This document shows positions 16,324 through 24,183 of a stretch of DNA of 25,041 bases, in pieces. The notes under the pieces were generated by a model. The model saw nothing but the letters and a program-made list of their open reading frames with translations. It searched no databases and was not told where the DNA came from. Position numbers and translations under genes: made by a program. The stretch is from CAZMXI01 sp964570205 (lineage in GTDB: Bacteria; Planctomycetota; Phycisphaerae; Tepidisphaerales; Tepidisphaeraceae): assembly GCA_964570205.1 (NCBI GenBank), contig CAZMXI010000062.1, forward strand, positions 1 through 25,041, written 5' to 3'. Numbering within the stretch: the first letter of the stretch is position 1; each line of letters opens with the position of its first letter.

Positions 16324-17832
16324 TCAGGCCTGGCGCGGCGATGACCCATCGCCAGGATTGCCGCGTTCCGATTCGTCCGGCCAGTAATCGCTCTTCTTCT
16401 CATCGCCGGTGCTCTCGCCATGCCCGCCGCTGTGCGCATGCGCCTGCGGCATGACCGTCTTCACCTCCGCCATCGCCACCACCGGGCCGAACCGCAGGAA
16501 CAGCAGAAACAGCGTGAAAAACAGTCCGAAGCTCCCGGCCAGCATGCCCAAGTCGACCCACGTCGGGCTGTACGCGCCCCACGAACTGGGCAGGAAATCC
16601 CGGGTCAACGATGTCACGATGATGACGAAACGCTCAAACCACATCCCGACGTTCACGCACATCGCCACCACCAGCAGCGCCCCCAGGTTCGTCCGCATCT
16701 TCTTCGACCACAGCAGTTGCGGCGCCACAACGTTGCAGAAGACCATCAGCCACGCCGACCACGCGTACGGCCCGGCGAAGCGGTTCAGGAACGCGAACCG
16801 CTCGTAATGAGACCCGCTGTACCAGGCCATGAACAGTTCGGTGCCGTACGCGTATCCCACGATCAGCCCGGTCGCCAGCAGCACCTTCGCCATGTTCTCC
16901 AGGTGCCGCCTCGTGATGATGTCCTGAAGCCCGAACCATGCGCGGGCGGGAATCACCAGCGTAATCACCATCGCGAAGCCGCCGAACACCGCGCCCGCGA
17001 CGAAATACGGCGGAAACACCGTCGTGTGCCAGCCCGGCAACTGGCTCGTGGCGAAGTCGAAGCTGACCACCGAGTGCACCGACAGCACCAGCGGCGTCGC
17101 CAGGGCCGCCAGAAGCAGGTACGCCTTCTCAAACCGGTGCCAGTGCCGGCTCGATCCGTTCCATCCCAGCGCCAGCAGCCCGTAGACGATCTGCTTCACC
17201 TTGCTGGTGGCGCGATCCCTCAGGGTCGCCAGGTCGGGCAGCATGCCGACGTACCAGAACAGCGCCGAAACCGTCGCATACGTGCTGACGGCGAATACAT
17301 CCCACAGCAGCGGAGATCGGAAGTTCGGCCACATGCCCATCTGGTTGGGCAGCGGGAACAGCCAGTAAGCCAGCCATGCCCGCCCCACGTGGATCGCAGG
17401 GAACATCCCGGCGCAAACCACCGCGAAGATCGTCATGGCCTCGGCGAACCGATTGATGCTCGTGCGCCAGTTCTGCCGCAGCAGGAAGAGGATGGCCGAG
17501 ATGAGCGTTCCGGCATGCCCGATGCCCACCCAGAAGACGAAATTGACGATGTCGAATGCCCACGCATTGGGCTGGTTGTTTCCCCAGACGCCAACTCCCG
17601 TGGTGAACAGGAGGAATATGCATATCCCCAGCAACCCGAGCAGCGACAGCGAGACCGCCATCGCCACATACCAGGCCAGCGGCGTCTTGCGCTCGGCGAT
17701 GCCGGCCACCGCCTCCGTAACCCGGCCGAAGTCCTTCCCGCCAAGAACCAGCGGCGCGCGATAGCGGGGATCATCGCTGGTGTTGTCGATGACCGCTTCG
17801 GGCGCATGGGCATTGGTCGGATTCGTGCTCAT
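16324..17832 (-). CDS. actC: Alternative complex III subunit ActC (NrfD-like quinol-oxidising membrane protein)
   Basis: A 502-residue polytopic membrane protein of the NrfD/PsrC family with about ten helices. Marker segments include VFWVGIGHAGTLISAILFLLRQ, HVGRAWLAYWLFPLPNQM, SFDFATSQLPGWHTTVFPPYFVAGAVFGG and TELFMAWYSGSHYE, which match ActC of Rhodothermus-type complexes. The quinol site is expected here, at the interface with the iron-sulphur part of ActB. The cytoplasmic tail is His/Gly/Ser-rich. ATG 17832 has AGGAG close upstream, although only 3 nt away; ATG 17859 would overlap the end of actB by 8 nt and is an equally plausible start. Confidence 0.93.
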   Translation of the reverse strand: MSTNPTNAHAPEAVIDNTSDDPRYRAPLVLGGKDFGRVTEAVAGIAERKTPLAWYVAMAVSLSLLGLLGICIFLLFTTGVGVWGNNQPNAWAFDIVNFVFWVGIGHAGTLISAILFLLRQNWRTSINRFAEAMTIFAVVCAGMFPAIHVGRAWLAYWLFPLPNQMGMWPNFRSPLLWDVFAVSTYATVSALFWYVGMLPDLATLRDRATSKVKQIVYGLLALGWNGSSRHWHRFEKAYLLLAALATPLVLSVHSVVSFDFATSQLPGWHTTVFPPYFVAGAVFGGFAMVITLVIPARAWFGLQDIITRRHLENMAKVLLATGLIVGYAYGTELFMAWYSGSHYERFAFLNRFAGPYAWSAWLMVFCNVVAPQLLWSKKMRTNLGALLVVAMCVNVGMWFERFVIIVTSLTRDFLPSSWGAYSPTWVDLGMLAGSFGLFFTLFLLFLRFGPVVAMAEVKTVMPQAHAHSGGHGESTGDEKKSDYWPDESERGNPGDGSSPRQA

Positions 17833-17851
17833 CGGCTCCTGTCGGGTCGAC

Positions 17852-20800
17852 TCAAGCATGGCCGTTCGCCTGTTTTCGGTCGCTGTTCAGGGCAGCAGGA
17901 TTGTCCCGCGGATTACGCAGTCGCGCCAGGTATTGGGTGCGTGGCCTGGTGTCCAGCTCATCCAGCACGCCATAGGCCCTTTGGCTGGCGTGAAGCTCGC
18001 GCACCTTCGCATCCTTGTCGTTCAGGTTGCCGAACACAATCGCCTGTGTCGGGCATGCCTGCTGACATGCCGTCACCACATCGCCGTCTTTGACCGGCTC
18101 ATTGCGGTTCCGCTTCTCCGACTGCACCGCTCGGATCCGCTGCACGCAATAGGTGCACTTCTCCATCACCCCGCGCATCCGCACCGTCACCTCGGGGTTG
18201 AACATCATGCGCTTGATCTTGTCGATCGACTCAAGCTGCTGAGTGTCCGGAATGCCCAGCCATGGCTTGGCGCTGCCGCGGGGGTCCTTGCTGTGAAAAT
18301 CAAAGTAGTTGAATCGCCGTACCTTGTACGGGCAGTTGTTCGAGCAATACCGCGTGCCGATGCAGCGGTTGTAAACCATCGTGTTCAACCCCTCGGTGTC
18401 ATGCACTGTGGCCGCCACCGGGCACACCTGCTCGCAGGGCGCGGTCTCGCAATGCTGGCACATCATCGGCTGATGCACCACCTGCGGGTTCGGGTCGTCG
18501 GCCAAACCCTTGAAATACCGATCGATTCGAATCCAGTGCATCTCCCGGTTCATGCGAACCTGATCCTTGCCCACCACCGGGATGTTGTTCTCGGCCTGGC
18601 ACGCCACCACGCATGCGTTGCATCCCACGCACGCCGTCATGTCGATCGACATGCCCCACGCATGCGGATCGTTGAACCGATGCGGCGGATCGAACAGCTT
18701 CAGACTGACGTTGCCGTGCTCATCTCGCCTCAGGGAGTGCGGGTCGGCCTTGTACTGGGCAAAGCTCGCCTCCCGAATGATCCGCCCGCTCGCACCCTTC
18801 TGCCCGATGCGCTCCTGCCTGCCCTCGAACCCAACCCGGTCGATGATGTGGTGATCCTGCGTCATCGCCAGGGCGTACGTTGCGCCCGTTGGCTTCACCT
18901 CAGCGCTGGTCGTGTGAAACGCCGCCGACGTGCGCAGGAGATACGTGTTGAATCCAACGCCCGTGCCCACGTTCCCCGAATGGGTCCGGCCATAACCCAG
19001 CGGCAGTCCGATCACGCCCGCCGGCTGCCCCGGCAGGACATACGCTGCGATCTCCAGTGTCCTGCCGGCCGCGGTGACTGCGATGACGTCGCCCGTCCGA
19101 ACCCCCAAGGCACTCGCATCCTTCGTGCTGATGCACGCGGCGTTGTCCCACGTGAGTTTGGTCAAACCGTCGGGCAGTTCCTGCAACCATCCACTGTTCG
19201 CAAACCGCCCATCATAGACGGTGCCGCTCGGAACAAACCGAATCGTAAAGCCTGTTTCCTTCTCGCCCACAGGCCTTGTTCCAGGTACACCAGAAACCAT
19301 CCAGTCGTCGCGAAGCGCAACTTCCACCGCCGACGCGGCGCTGCCCCCCAGCAAACCGTCATGCAGAACTCGACGGAACGCCGCCTCAAATTGGTCCTTC
19401 GGCAGCATGCTCTCGAATGTCCGCCGGACGATCTGCTCGCCGTTATTGATCGAATCCCCCGCCAGCATCCCCAGCACTTCGATGGTCGATTTCCCGCCAA
19501 ACAGCGGCTCAATCAGGGGTTGCGCCACGCTGACCGTTCCATCCCACGCCCGGCCATCGCCCCAGCTCTCCAGGTAGTGCGCACGCGGAAGGTGCCAGCG
19601 ACAGCAGTGCGATGTCTCATTCTCATAAAGACTTAGGTGAATCGCGGTGGGAACGCCCTTCAGCGCGCCCGCGAAATCGAGGTCTGCCGGCGCATCGTAT
19701 GCCGGATTCCCGCCAAGAATCACCAGCGTATTCACCCTGCCCGTGCGAATGTCGGCCGTCAGGCCCACAATCGCATCGACATGGGGTAGCCGATCGCCGT
19801 CCGGCTCCCTCACGTAAGTCACCGTCTGCCCAATGGCTCCGATCTTGTCGTTGATCGCATGAACAAATGCATGCGCGCCCGGCGAAAGGTCATACCCCCC
19901 CGCCACCACCGATCTACCCGCGTGGCCGCTGATATCTGCAACCGCCGCTTCCACAAACGCCGTTTCATCGGCATCCAGCGCTGGCCTCGCAACGCCCTTG
20001 ACGCCCAGTGCCGCCGCGAGCGCCCGCAACATCTCTTCCACACGCAACGGCCGCGCAGGGATCCGCACATCCGCCGCCGCCCCCGTGGTGCTGAATCCCG
20101 ACTCGGCCAGGTACACCCGGCTCATCGAGCCATGGTCGGCCGATCGCCGCCCTGCCGCCCAATCCGCGGCATATCGCACGTGCGCAGGATGTACTCCGAG
20201 CACATCCGCATCGAAAAGCACCGTGACCGCGGCCCTGTCCAGATGAAGTTGCGGCCGAAGTGCCCGCCCAAACGCCAGTCTCGCCCCAGTCAGCTCGTTT
20301 TCCTGCGAAATGGGCTCATACTCGTGCCATTTCGCCTTCGGGAATGCCTTGAACAACCGTTGCCGCATGTCCGCAACGCTCGGGCCGTCACTGGCTTCCG
20401 ACAACACGGCCAACCCTTCCCCCTCTCGAGCGCGTAACGGCCCGAAGTGCAGGTTGGCAAAATGGGCAAAATCATCCCATGTCGGTGTCGCCGCGTTCGG
20501 TCCACGCGCCCGATCCACCAGGCCGCGGCTGCGATCCGGATCGTACAGTTCCAGCACACTGGCTTGCGCATAAATGTCGGCCGCGCCGTAACGATCGGTG
20601 ACCCGCGAAAACGGATGCGATGGATTGCCCTCGATCTTGATCGGCCGGCCATCGAAACTCGTCGCCAGCAGCGGCATGGCGATGCCACCTAGCTCCATGA
20701 TCGTTGCGTACTGCTCCGGCGACCCTGGTACCTGCCCATCGCTTGAAGCATGCGGCGCAAGTTTCTCCTTGGGAGCCCTCCGGCATCCGCTCAGCGTCAG

Positions 20801-20977
20801 CCCCGCCAGCGCCATCGATGCCGCCATCAGTTTCATAAACCGTCGGCGCGACATCGCCCGGATGTCGTCAGGGCTGTAACCCGGAAACTCCGCCTCGACC
20901 AGCGCCCGAACCTGCGGGTCGTCGGCCAGTTGCTCCAGGCTTCGCCAATACTCAAGACCAGTGATTTGCGGCTTCAT
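17852..20977 (-). CDS. actB: Alternative complex III subunit ActB (molybdopterin-oxidoreductase-like and ferredoxin-like fusion)
   Basis: A 1041-residue periplasmic subunit exported by the Tat pathway: SRRRFMKLM (43-51) precedes a hydrophobic stretch ending in LTLSGC. The region to about residue 740 resembles molybdopterin oxidoreductases, which in this complex lack the molybdenum cofactor. The C-terminal 265 residues are ferredoxin-like (DmsB/NrfC type) with cysteine groups CVGCNACVVAC (783-793), CQHCETAPCEQVC (840-852), CIGTRYCSNNC (872-882), CTYC (941-944) and CQQAC (971-975), enough for four iron-sulphur clusters. ATG 20977 overlaps the actA stop by 4 nt; a longer frame upstream is not needed. 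It links quinol oxidation at ActC to the haem subunits. Confidence 0.95.
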   Translation of the reverse strand: MKPQITGLEYWRSLEQLADDPQVRALVEAEFPGYSPDDIRAMSRRRFMKLMAASMALAGLTLSGCRRAPKEKLAPHASSDGQVPGSPEQYATIMELGGIAMPLLATSFDGRPIKIEGNPSHPFSRVTDRYGAADIYAQASVLELYDPDRSRGLVDRARGPNAATPTWDDFAHFANLHFGPLRAREGEGLAVLSEASDGPSVADMRQRLFKAFPKAKWHEYEPISQENELTGARLAFGRALRPQLHLDRAAVTVLFDADVLGVHPAHVRYAADWAAGRRSADHGSMSRVYLAESGFSTTGAAADVRIPARPLRVEEMLRALAAALGVKGVARPALDADETAFVEAAVADISGHAGRSVVAGGYDLSPGAHAFVHAINDKIGAIGQTVTYVREPDGDRLPHVDAIVGLTADIRTGRVNTLVILGGNPAYDAPADLDFAGALKGVPTAIHLSLYENETSHCCRWHLPRAHYLESWGDGRAWDGTVSVAQPLIEPLFGGKSTIEVLGMLAGDSINNGEQIVRRTFESMLPKDQFEAAFRRVLHDGLLGGSAASAVEVALRDDWMVSGVPGTRPVGEKETGFTIRFVPSGTVYDGRFANSGWLQELPDGLTKLTWDNAACISTKDASALGVRTGDVIAVTAAGRTLEIAAYVLPGQPAGVIGLPLGYGRTHSGNVGTGVGFNTYLLRTSAAFHTTSAEVKPTGATYALAMTQDHHIIDRVGFEGRQERIGQKGASGRIIREASFAQYKADPHSLRRDEHGNVSLKLFDPPHRFNDPHAWGMSIDMTACVGCNACVVACQAENNIPVVGKDQVRMNREMHWIRIDRYFKGLADDPNPQVVHQPMMCQHCETAPCEQVCPVAATVHDTEGLNTMVYNRCIGTRYCSNNCPYKVRRFNYFDFHSKDPRGSAKPWLGIPDTQQLESIDKIKRMMFNPEVTVRMRGVMEKCTYCVQRIRAVQSEKRNRNEPVKDGDVVTACQQACPTQAIVFGNLNDKDAKVRELHASQRAYGVLDELDTRPRTQYLARLRNPRDNPAALNSDRKQANGHA

Positions 20978-21654
20978 CGGTGACACGTTGAGCAGGCTGT
21001 CATGTAGGCCTCGTCGCGAATCCCATACTGTTGCTTCAGCTCCATCCCATGCTGCACCTGATCGCCGTCCGGCGGCTTCCAAGACATGTTGGTGACTTGG
21101 TCCACCGGGCGAAGGTGTTTCTCCGGCGCTCGATGGCAGTCCAGACACCACGACATGCTCAACGGCTCCACCTGACGGACTTCGTCCATCTGATCAACCC
21201 GACCGTGGCAGCTCACACAACCCACACCTTTGTTAACATGGGAACTGTGGTTAAAATAGGCATAGTCCGGCAGATCGTGCACCTTCACCCATTCGACCGG
21301 TCTGCCCGTCGCCGCGCTCTCGCGAATGGGCAGCAGCTTGTCGCTCTTGCTCTTGATGTTCGTGTGGCAATTCATGCAGACCTGGGTCGGCGGCACGGCC
21401 GCGAATGCCGCCTGGTCCACGGTGGTGTGGCAATACCGGCAATCCATGCCCAACTGACCGACATGCACCGCATGGCTATAGGGAACCGGCTGCTTGGGCT
21501 GATATCCAATCGCCGTCGTCTTCGCCGACCCGGCCAGACTGACAAAAGTGATCGCGTACAGAACTCCACCGGCACCCATCAGCACAATGGCCGGGAGAAG
21601 GTAGTTCGCCCACCTCGGGAATACGAATCCGTTTTGCCTTTGTGGGTCGGGCAT
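20974..21654 (-). CDS. actA: Alternative complex III subunit ActA (pentahaem cytochrome c)
   Basis: A 226-residue protein with one N-terminal membrane helix (about 17-41) and five haem-binding sites: CRYCH (72-76), CMNCH (93-97), CVSCH (146-150), CLDCH (170-174) and CSTCH (221-225), the last at the extreme C-terminus. The His residues in SHAVHVG and NHSSHVNKG fit distal ligands as in the cytochrome c3/c7 family. Five haems and first position in the act operon match ActA. No strong ribosome-binding site precedes ATG 21654. It carries electrons within the complex. Confidence 0.95.
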   Translation of the reverse strand: MPDPQRQNGFVFPRWANYLLPAIVLMGAGGVLYAITFVSLAGSAKTTAIGYQPKQPVPYSHAVHVGQLGMDCRYCHTTVDQAAFAAVPPTQVCMNCHTNIKSKSDKLLPIRESAATGRPVEWVKVHDLPDYAYFNHSSHVNKGVGCVSCHGRVDQMDEVRQVEPLSMSWCLDCHRAPEKHLRPVDQVTNMSWKPPDGDQVQHGMELKQQYGIRDEAYMTACSTCHR

Positions 21655-21717
21655 AGCCGGGAAGCAGTGAGAGTTACCGTCTTCCGGCGTTATAGAGCGA
21701 CCAAAGCGAACACGACA

Positions 21718-21733
21718 ACGCCGAAATCGGCGT
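21718..21733. repeat. Inverted repeat at the predicted act operon start site
   Basis: Arms ACGCCGA and TCGGCGT (read on the minus strand) with a 2-nt centre, directly adjacent to the predicted -10 box. It could be an operator for an unknown regulator or a short 5' hairpin in the transcript. There is no following T-run, so it is not a terminator of the upstream gene. Confidence 0.45.
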
Positions 21734-21763
21734 ATTCTATCCCGTGCTAAATCCGTACGTCAA
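21734..21763 (-). promoter_or_regulatory. Predicted promoter of the act-cox operon
   Basis: On the minus strand TTGACG (21763-21758) is followed after 18 nt by TAGAAT (21739-21734). The predicted start is near 21727, giving a leader of about 70 nt before actA. No other comparable promoter was found between the respiratory genes, whose gaps are mostly under 25 nt. Confidence 0.6.
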
Positions 21764-21816
21764 AGGGACCAATTAATTTGCGCCGTTCAAGAGCGCCCCC
21801 GTGCCGGCGATCGGCC

Positions 21817-23748
21817 TCAGCGCGACTTCGGTTTGTCCGGGGGCAGATCCAGCGAGACTGCGAGCGTAGACCCGAGCTTCGGCGGCACGATTCGCATGGG
21901 CGTCGAGCTGGTCTTGTGTCCGGCACGAGCCCGAATCCACAGGGCTTGCGGCCGCGTACCGATGAGTTGAAAGGTTCCATTTCCCCTGGCCGCCAGCAGG
22001 TCACATTCAAGAAACGCCTTTGCGTTCCGCGACCCTGCCACTTCCAGCCAAGGAGGCGTTGACAGCTCATCGGCGGGCGTTGTCAAGTCCACGCGGAGTG
22101 TCCACACCTGGCCAAGGTCCCAGTCGGCCTGCGCCGGTCTCAGTGCTGTGACCTGGACCGGTCGCGATCGGACCTCAACCGCATTGATGTGAAGGTTCAA
22201 CTCGTACATCCCGGCCGGGAGGCAAGACAGTTCAAAGCGGCCATCGCTCTGAGTCTTGCCTCGCCCCCAGAACTCCTTCCCACGGGTCACGGAAACGTAG
22301 AGCCCACCTACCGGAATGCGGCCCGCGACGCGGGCGGTTCCCTGAACCGATCCGCTCGGAGCGTTGGGAATGCCTCCCACCTTGACGAACGGGTTTCCCA
22401 GCATGATGAGGCTGTAAGGGTATTGTCCACGAAGGTCGTAATAGTAGCGGTACGCGAAACCCATGTGAGGAGATATCCGCAACAGTTCCTCGTACGCTCC
22501 CATCGGGACTGCGTGCACAGCGCCTCCCTGGGGCATCGCGTGAGTTATCACAACCTGCGTGAGAGAACGGCCGTGGAGCAGCGCCTCGGCCGGCGTCAGT
22601 CCCGGGCTCGCGATGTTGCCGGCACTGCACCCATAGAGCTTCACGATGAGTGCACCCGGATAGGTGTTCATCGCCTCTTCGTTGGTCACGATATTGTGCG
22701 GTCCACAGCCCCCATGGGCCACGCCCGCATGCGCCGTGTAGAACAGGAAATCGGACGGCTTGGCCAATGAGTCGAAGTGATCAACACCGGAGAATCCCGC
22801 CATGAGCTGCGTGTTGCCGCGTGCGTTGGGGAGAATCGCCCCCGTGTTCGGATGAAGGCTGCGACCCTGAAGGTAGGCAATGGCCTTGCGGAGGAAACCG
22901 GCGATCGAGCCATCGATTCCCGGCGCGGGACGAATATACGACGTCCAAATGCACATCTCCTGACGCTGCTCCGGGGCGAGTTGGGATGGCGACTCAAAAT
23001 ACCGTGGCACAGCGCGCCCGTCTTCAGTCAGGAGCGGGAAAGACCCAACGAGCACAGCGCCGCCAATCCCCAACGTGCGATGCGCTTCCTGGAGATGCCA
23101 TCGCACATCCTCCGGCCGGGCAAACGTGCGAGTCTGGACAATCGCCTTTACCGGAAACGTCCGCTCCACGCATTCGGCGTACGAGCGGACCAGTGCCTCG
23201 ACCCCCCGATCCGGCGGAGCGCTCATTAGAAACAGCACCGATTCCCGCTCCGGGGGGCTGTACAGCCAGACGCCCATATTCGGCTGCGACGGCCAGCGAT
23301 CGCACTGGATAGACAGGCGGTTGACCTCGGCGTCCCTGCACAAAGAGGCCACATCGACAAACCAGTTTCCATGAGATGCGGACTGCGACGCGATCCCGCC
23401 AGGACTCTTGGCGGACATCGCCAAGCGCAGGGGCCTGTCGTTGAGGCGAATCTGTCTGATGCCGGCGTTGGAAAAAGCGGGCGCATCATACGTGAGCCAG
23501 ATGGCGCGGCCGCGCCAATGTTCAGGGACTCGGAACTCGCGTGAGAGCACAATCTTGCCCGTGCGAGGAGCCTGGTCGGGCCTGCTCGCAGCATTCAGAT
23601 CGACATCTCCCGGGGATTTCGCGGTGTCGGCCTTTGCCTGCCACTTCCACCACTGTGTCAGCCTCAGTACAAGGGACTGATCCGCCCGCAGGACCGTGCC
23701 GGTCGCGAAGATCAGCAGCATCGACGCCAGCAGGTGGCGGGTGGACAT
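21817..23748 (-). CDS. Secreted protein with C25-like (clan CD) peptidase core and carboxypeptidase-regulatory-like domain
   Basis: A 643-residue exported protein with a signal peptide (about 1-22). Residues about 60-165 look like a beta-sandwich, galactose-binding-like domain. The central part (about 185-460) has the clan CD pattern seen in gingipain-type C25 peptidases: a hydrophobic strand then His (FLFYTAHAGVAHGG; His340 and His345-Gly346), a second hydrophobic strand ending in Cys (LIVKLYGCSAG; Cys374), and a closing MLGNPFVKVGG like the LGDP motif of C25. Residues 465-535 form a carboxypeptidase-regulatory-like beta domain (RVAGRIPVGGLYVSV, DGRFELSCLPAGMYELNL). A C-terminal beta region follows. 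AGGAG 9 nt before ATG 23748 sets the start. Peptidase activity is inferred from spacing of His and Cys, not shown. Confidence 0.7.
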   Translation of the reverse strand: MSTRHLLASMLLIFATGTVLRADQSLVLRLTQWWKWQAKADTAKSPGDVDLNAASRPDQAPRTGKIVLSREFRVPEHWRGRAIWLTYDAPAFSNAGIRQIRLNDRPLRLAMSAKSPGGIASQSASHGNWFVDVASLCRDAEVNRLSIQCDRWPSQPNMGVWLYSPPERESVLFLMSAPPDRGVEALVRSYAECVERTFPVKAIVQTRTFARPEDVRWHLQEAHRTLGIGGAVLVGSFPLLTEDGRAVPRYFESPSQLAPEQRQEMCIWTSYIRPAPGIDGSIAGFLRKAIAYLQGRSLHPNTGAILPNARGNTQLMAGFSGVDHFDSLAKPSDFLFYTAHAGVAHGGCGPHNIVTNEEAMNTYPGALIVKLYGCSAGNIASPGLTPAEALLHGRSLTQVVITHAMPQGGAVHAVPMGAYEELLRISPHMGFAYRYYYDLRGQYPYSLIMLGNPFVKVGGIPNAPSGSVQGTARVAGRIPVGGLYVSVTRGKEFWGRGKTQSDGRFELSCLPAGMYELNLHINAVEVRSRPVQVTALRPAQADWDLGQVWTLRVDLTTPADELSTPPWLEVAGSRNAKAFLECDLLAARGNGTFQLIGTRPQALWIRARAGHKTSSTPMRIVPPKLGSTLAVSLDLPPDKPKSR

Positions 23749-23796
23749 GGCGATGCTCCTCTCGAGCGAGGCATGAAGGGACTGACTGTGAATGCA

Positions 23797-23826
23797 ATTG
23801 TAACCCAGACAACGGCGAGGTGCCAA
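23797..23826 (-). promoter_or_regulatory. Predicted promoter of the C25-like gene
   Basis: On the minus strand TTGGCA (23826-23821) is followed after 18 nt by TACAAT (23802-23797), with an expected start near 23790 and a leader of about 42 nt ending in a strong AGAGGAG ribosome-binding site. Confidence 0.55.
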
Positions 23827-24183
23827 GAAGCCCATCGTGCCCTGTCGCGTACCCCGCACAACAATATTGAAAGCCCGCGACTTGAAAGCCGCTCGCCTTC
23901 GGGATAAGTTAATGGTCTTGGCCTGCCAAGGGCCTCCCGCGCTCCCTACGCTCTGGCCCATCCGCCGGGCGCGCTGGTTTGACGCGGGTCTTTGTTTTAA
24001 TCTTTGAAGCTGTCGCTCGGCCAGCCGCGAATCACCCGGCTTAAACCGTTGTCGATGTTGGCTTTGTAACAGCTTCTCATTGGTGATTTAAGCCCCACGA
24101 CCAGCCGTCGTCGCTTGGCAACGACTCGCGGGCCCGGGCTGCCGAGCTTCATCCGCTCGCTTAACACCCTCGGAGCTTCTCGT
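23827..24183. other. Intergenic region and rpsB leader, rich in inverted repeats
   Basis: No gene is seen between the divergent C25-like gene and rpsB. An 8-bp inverted repeat (GGCTTAAA at 24038-24045, TTTAAGCC at 24087-24094) encloses 41 nt. A second stem (GTCGT 24107-24111, ACGAC 24121-24125) has a 9-nt loop. AGCTTCTC occurs at 24071-24078 and again at 24174-24181, next to the ribosome-binding site. No convincing promoter for rpsB could be picked: TTGACG at 23979 and TTGAAA at 23882 lack good -10 partners. The layout suits a structured leader controlling S2 synthesis, but this is inference. Confidence 0.4.

Noticed and set aside
16420..18093. Plus-strand open frame of 557 codons
   Set aside because: It is antisense to actC and the end of actB, with an Arg/His/Gln-rich composition and no domain.
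23881..23955. Possible tRNA-like stretch with CTTGGCCTGCCAAG
   Set aside because: It forms a simple palindrome, but there is no T-arm consensus, no acceptor stem pairing and no proper anticodon loop with U33 on either strand.
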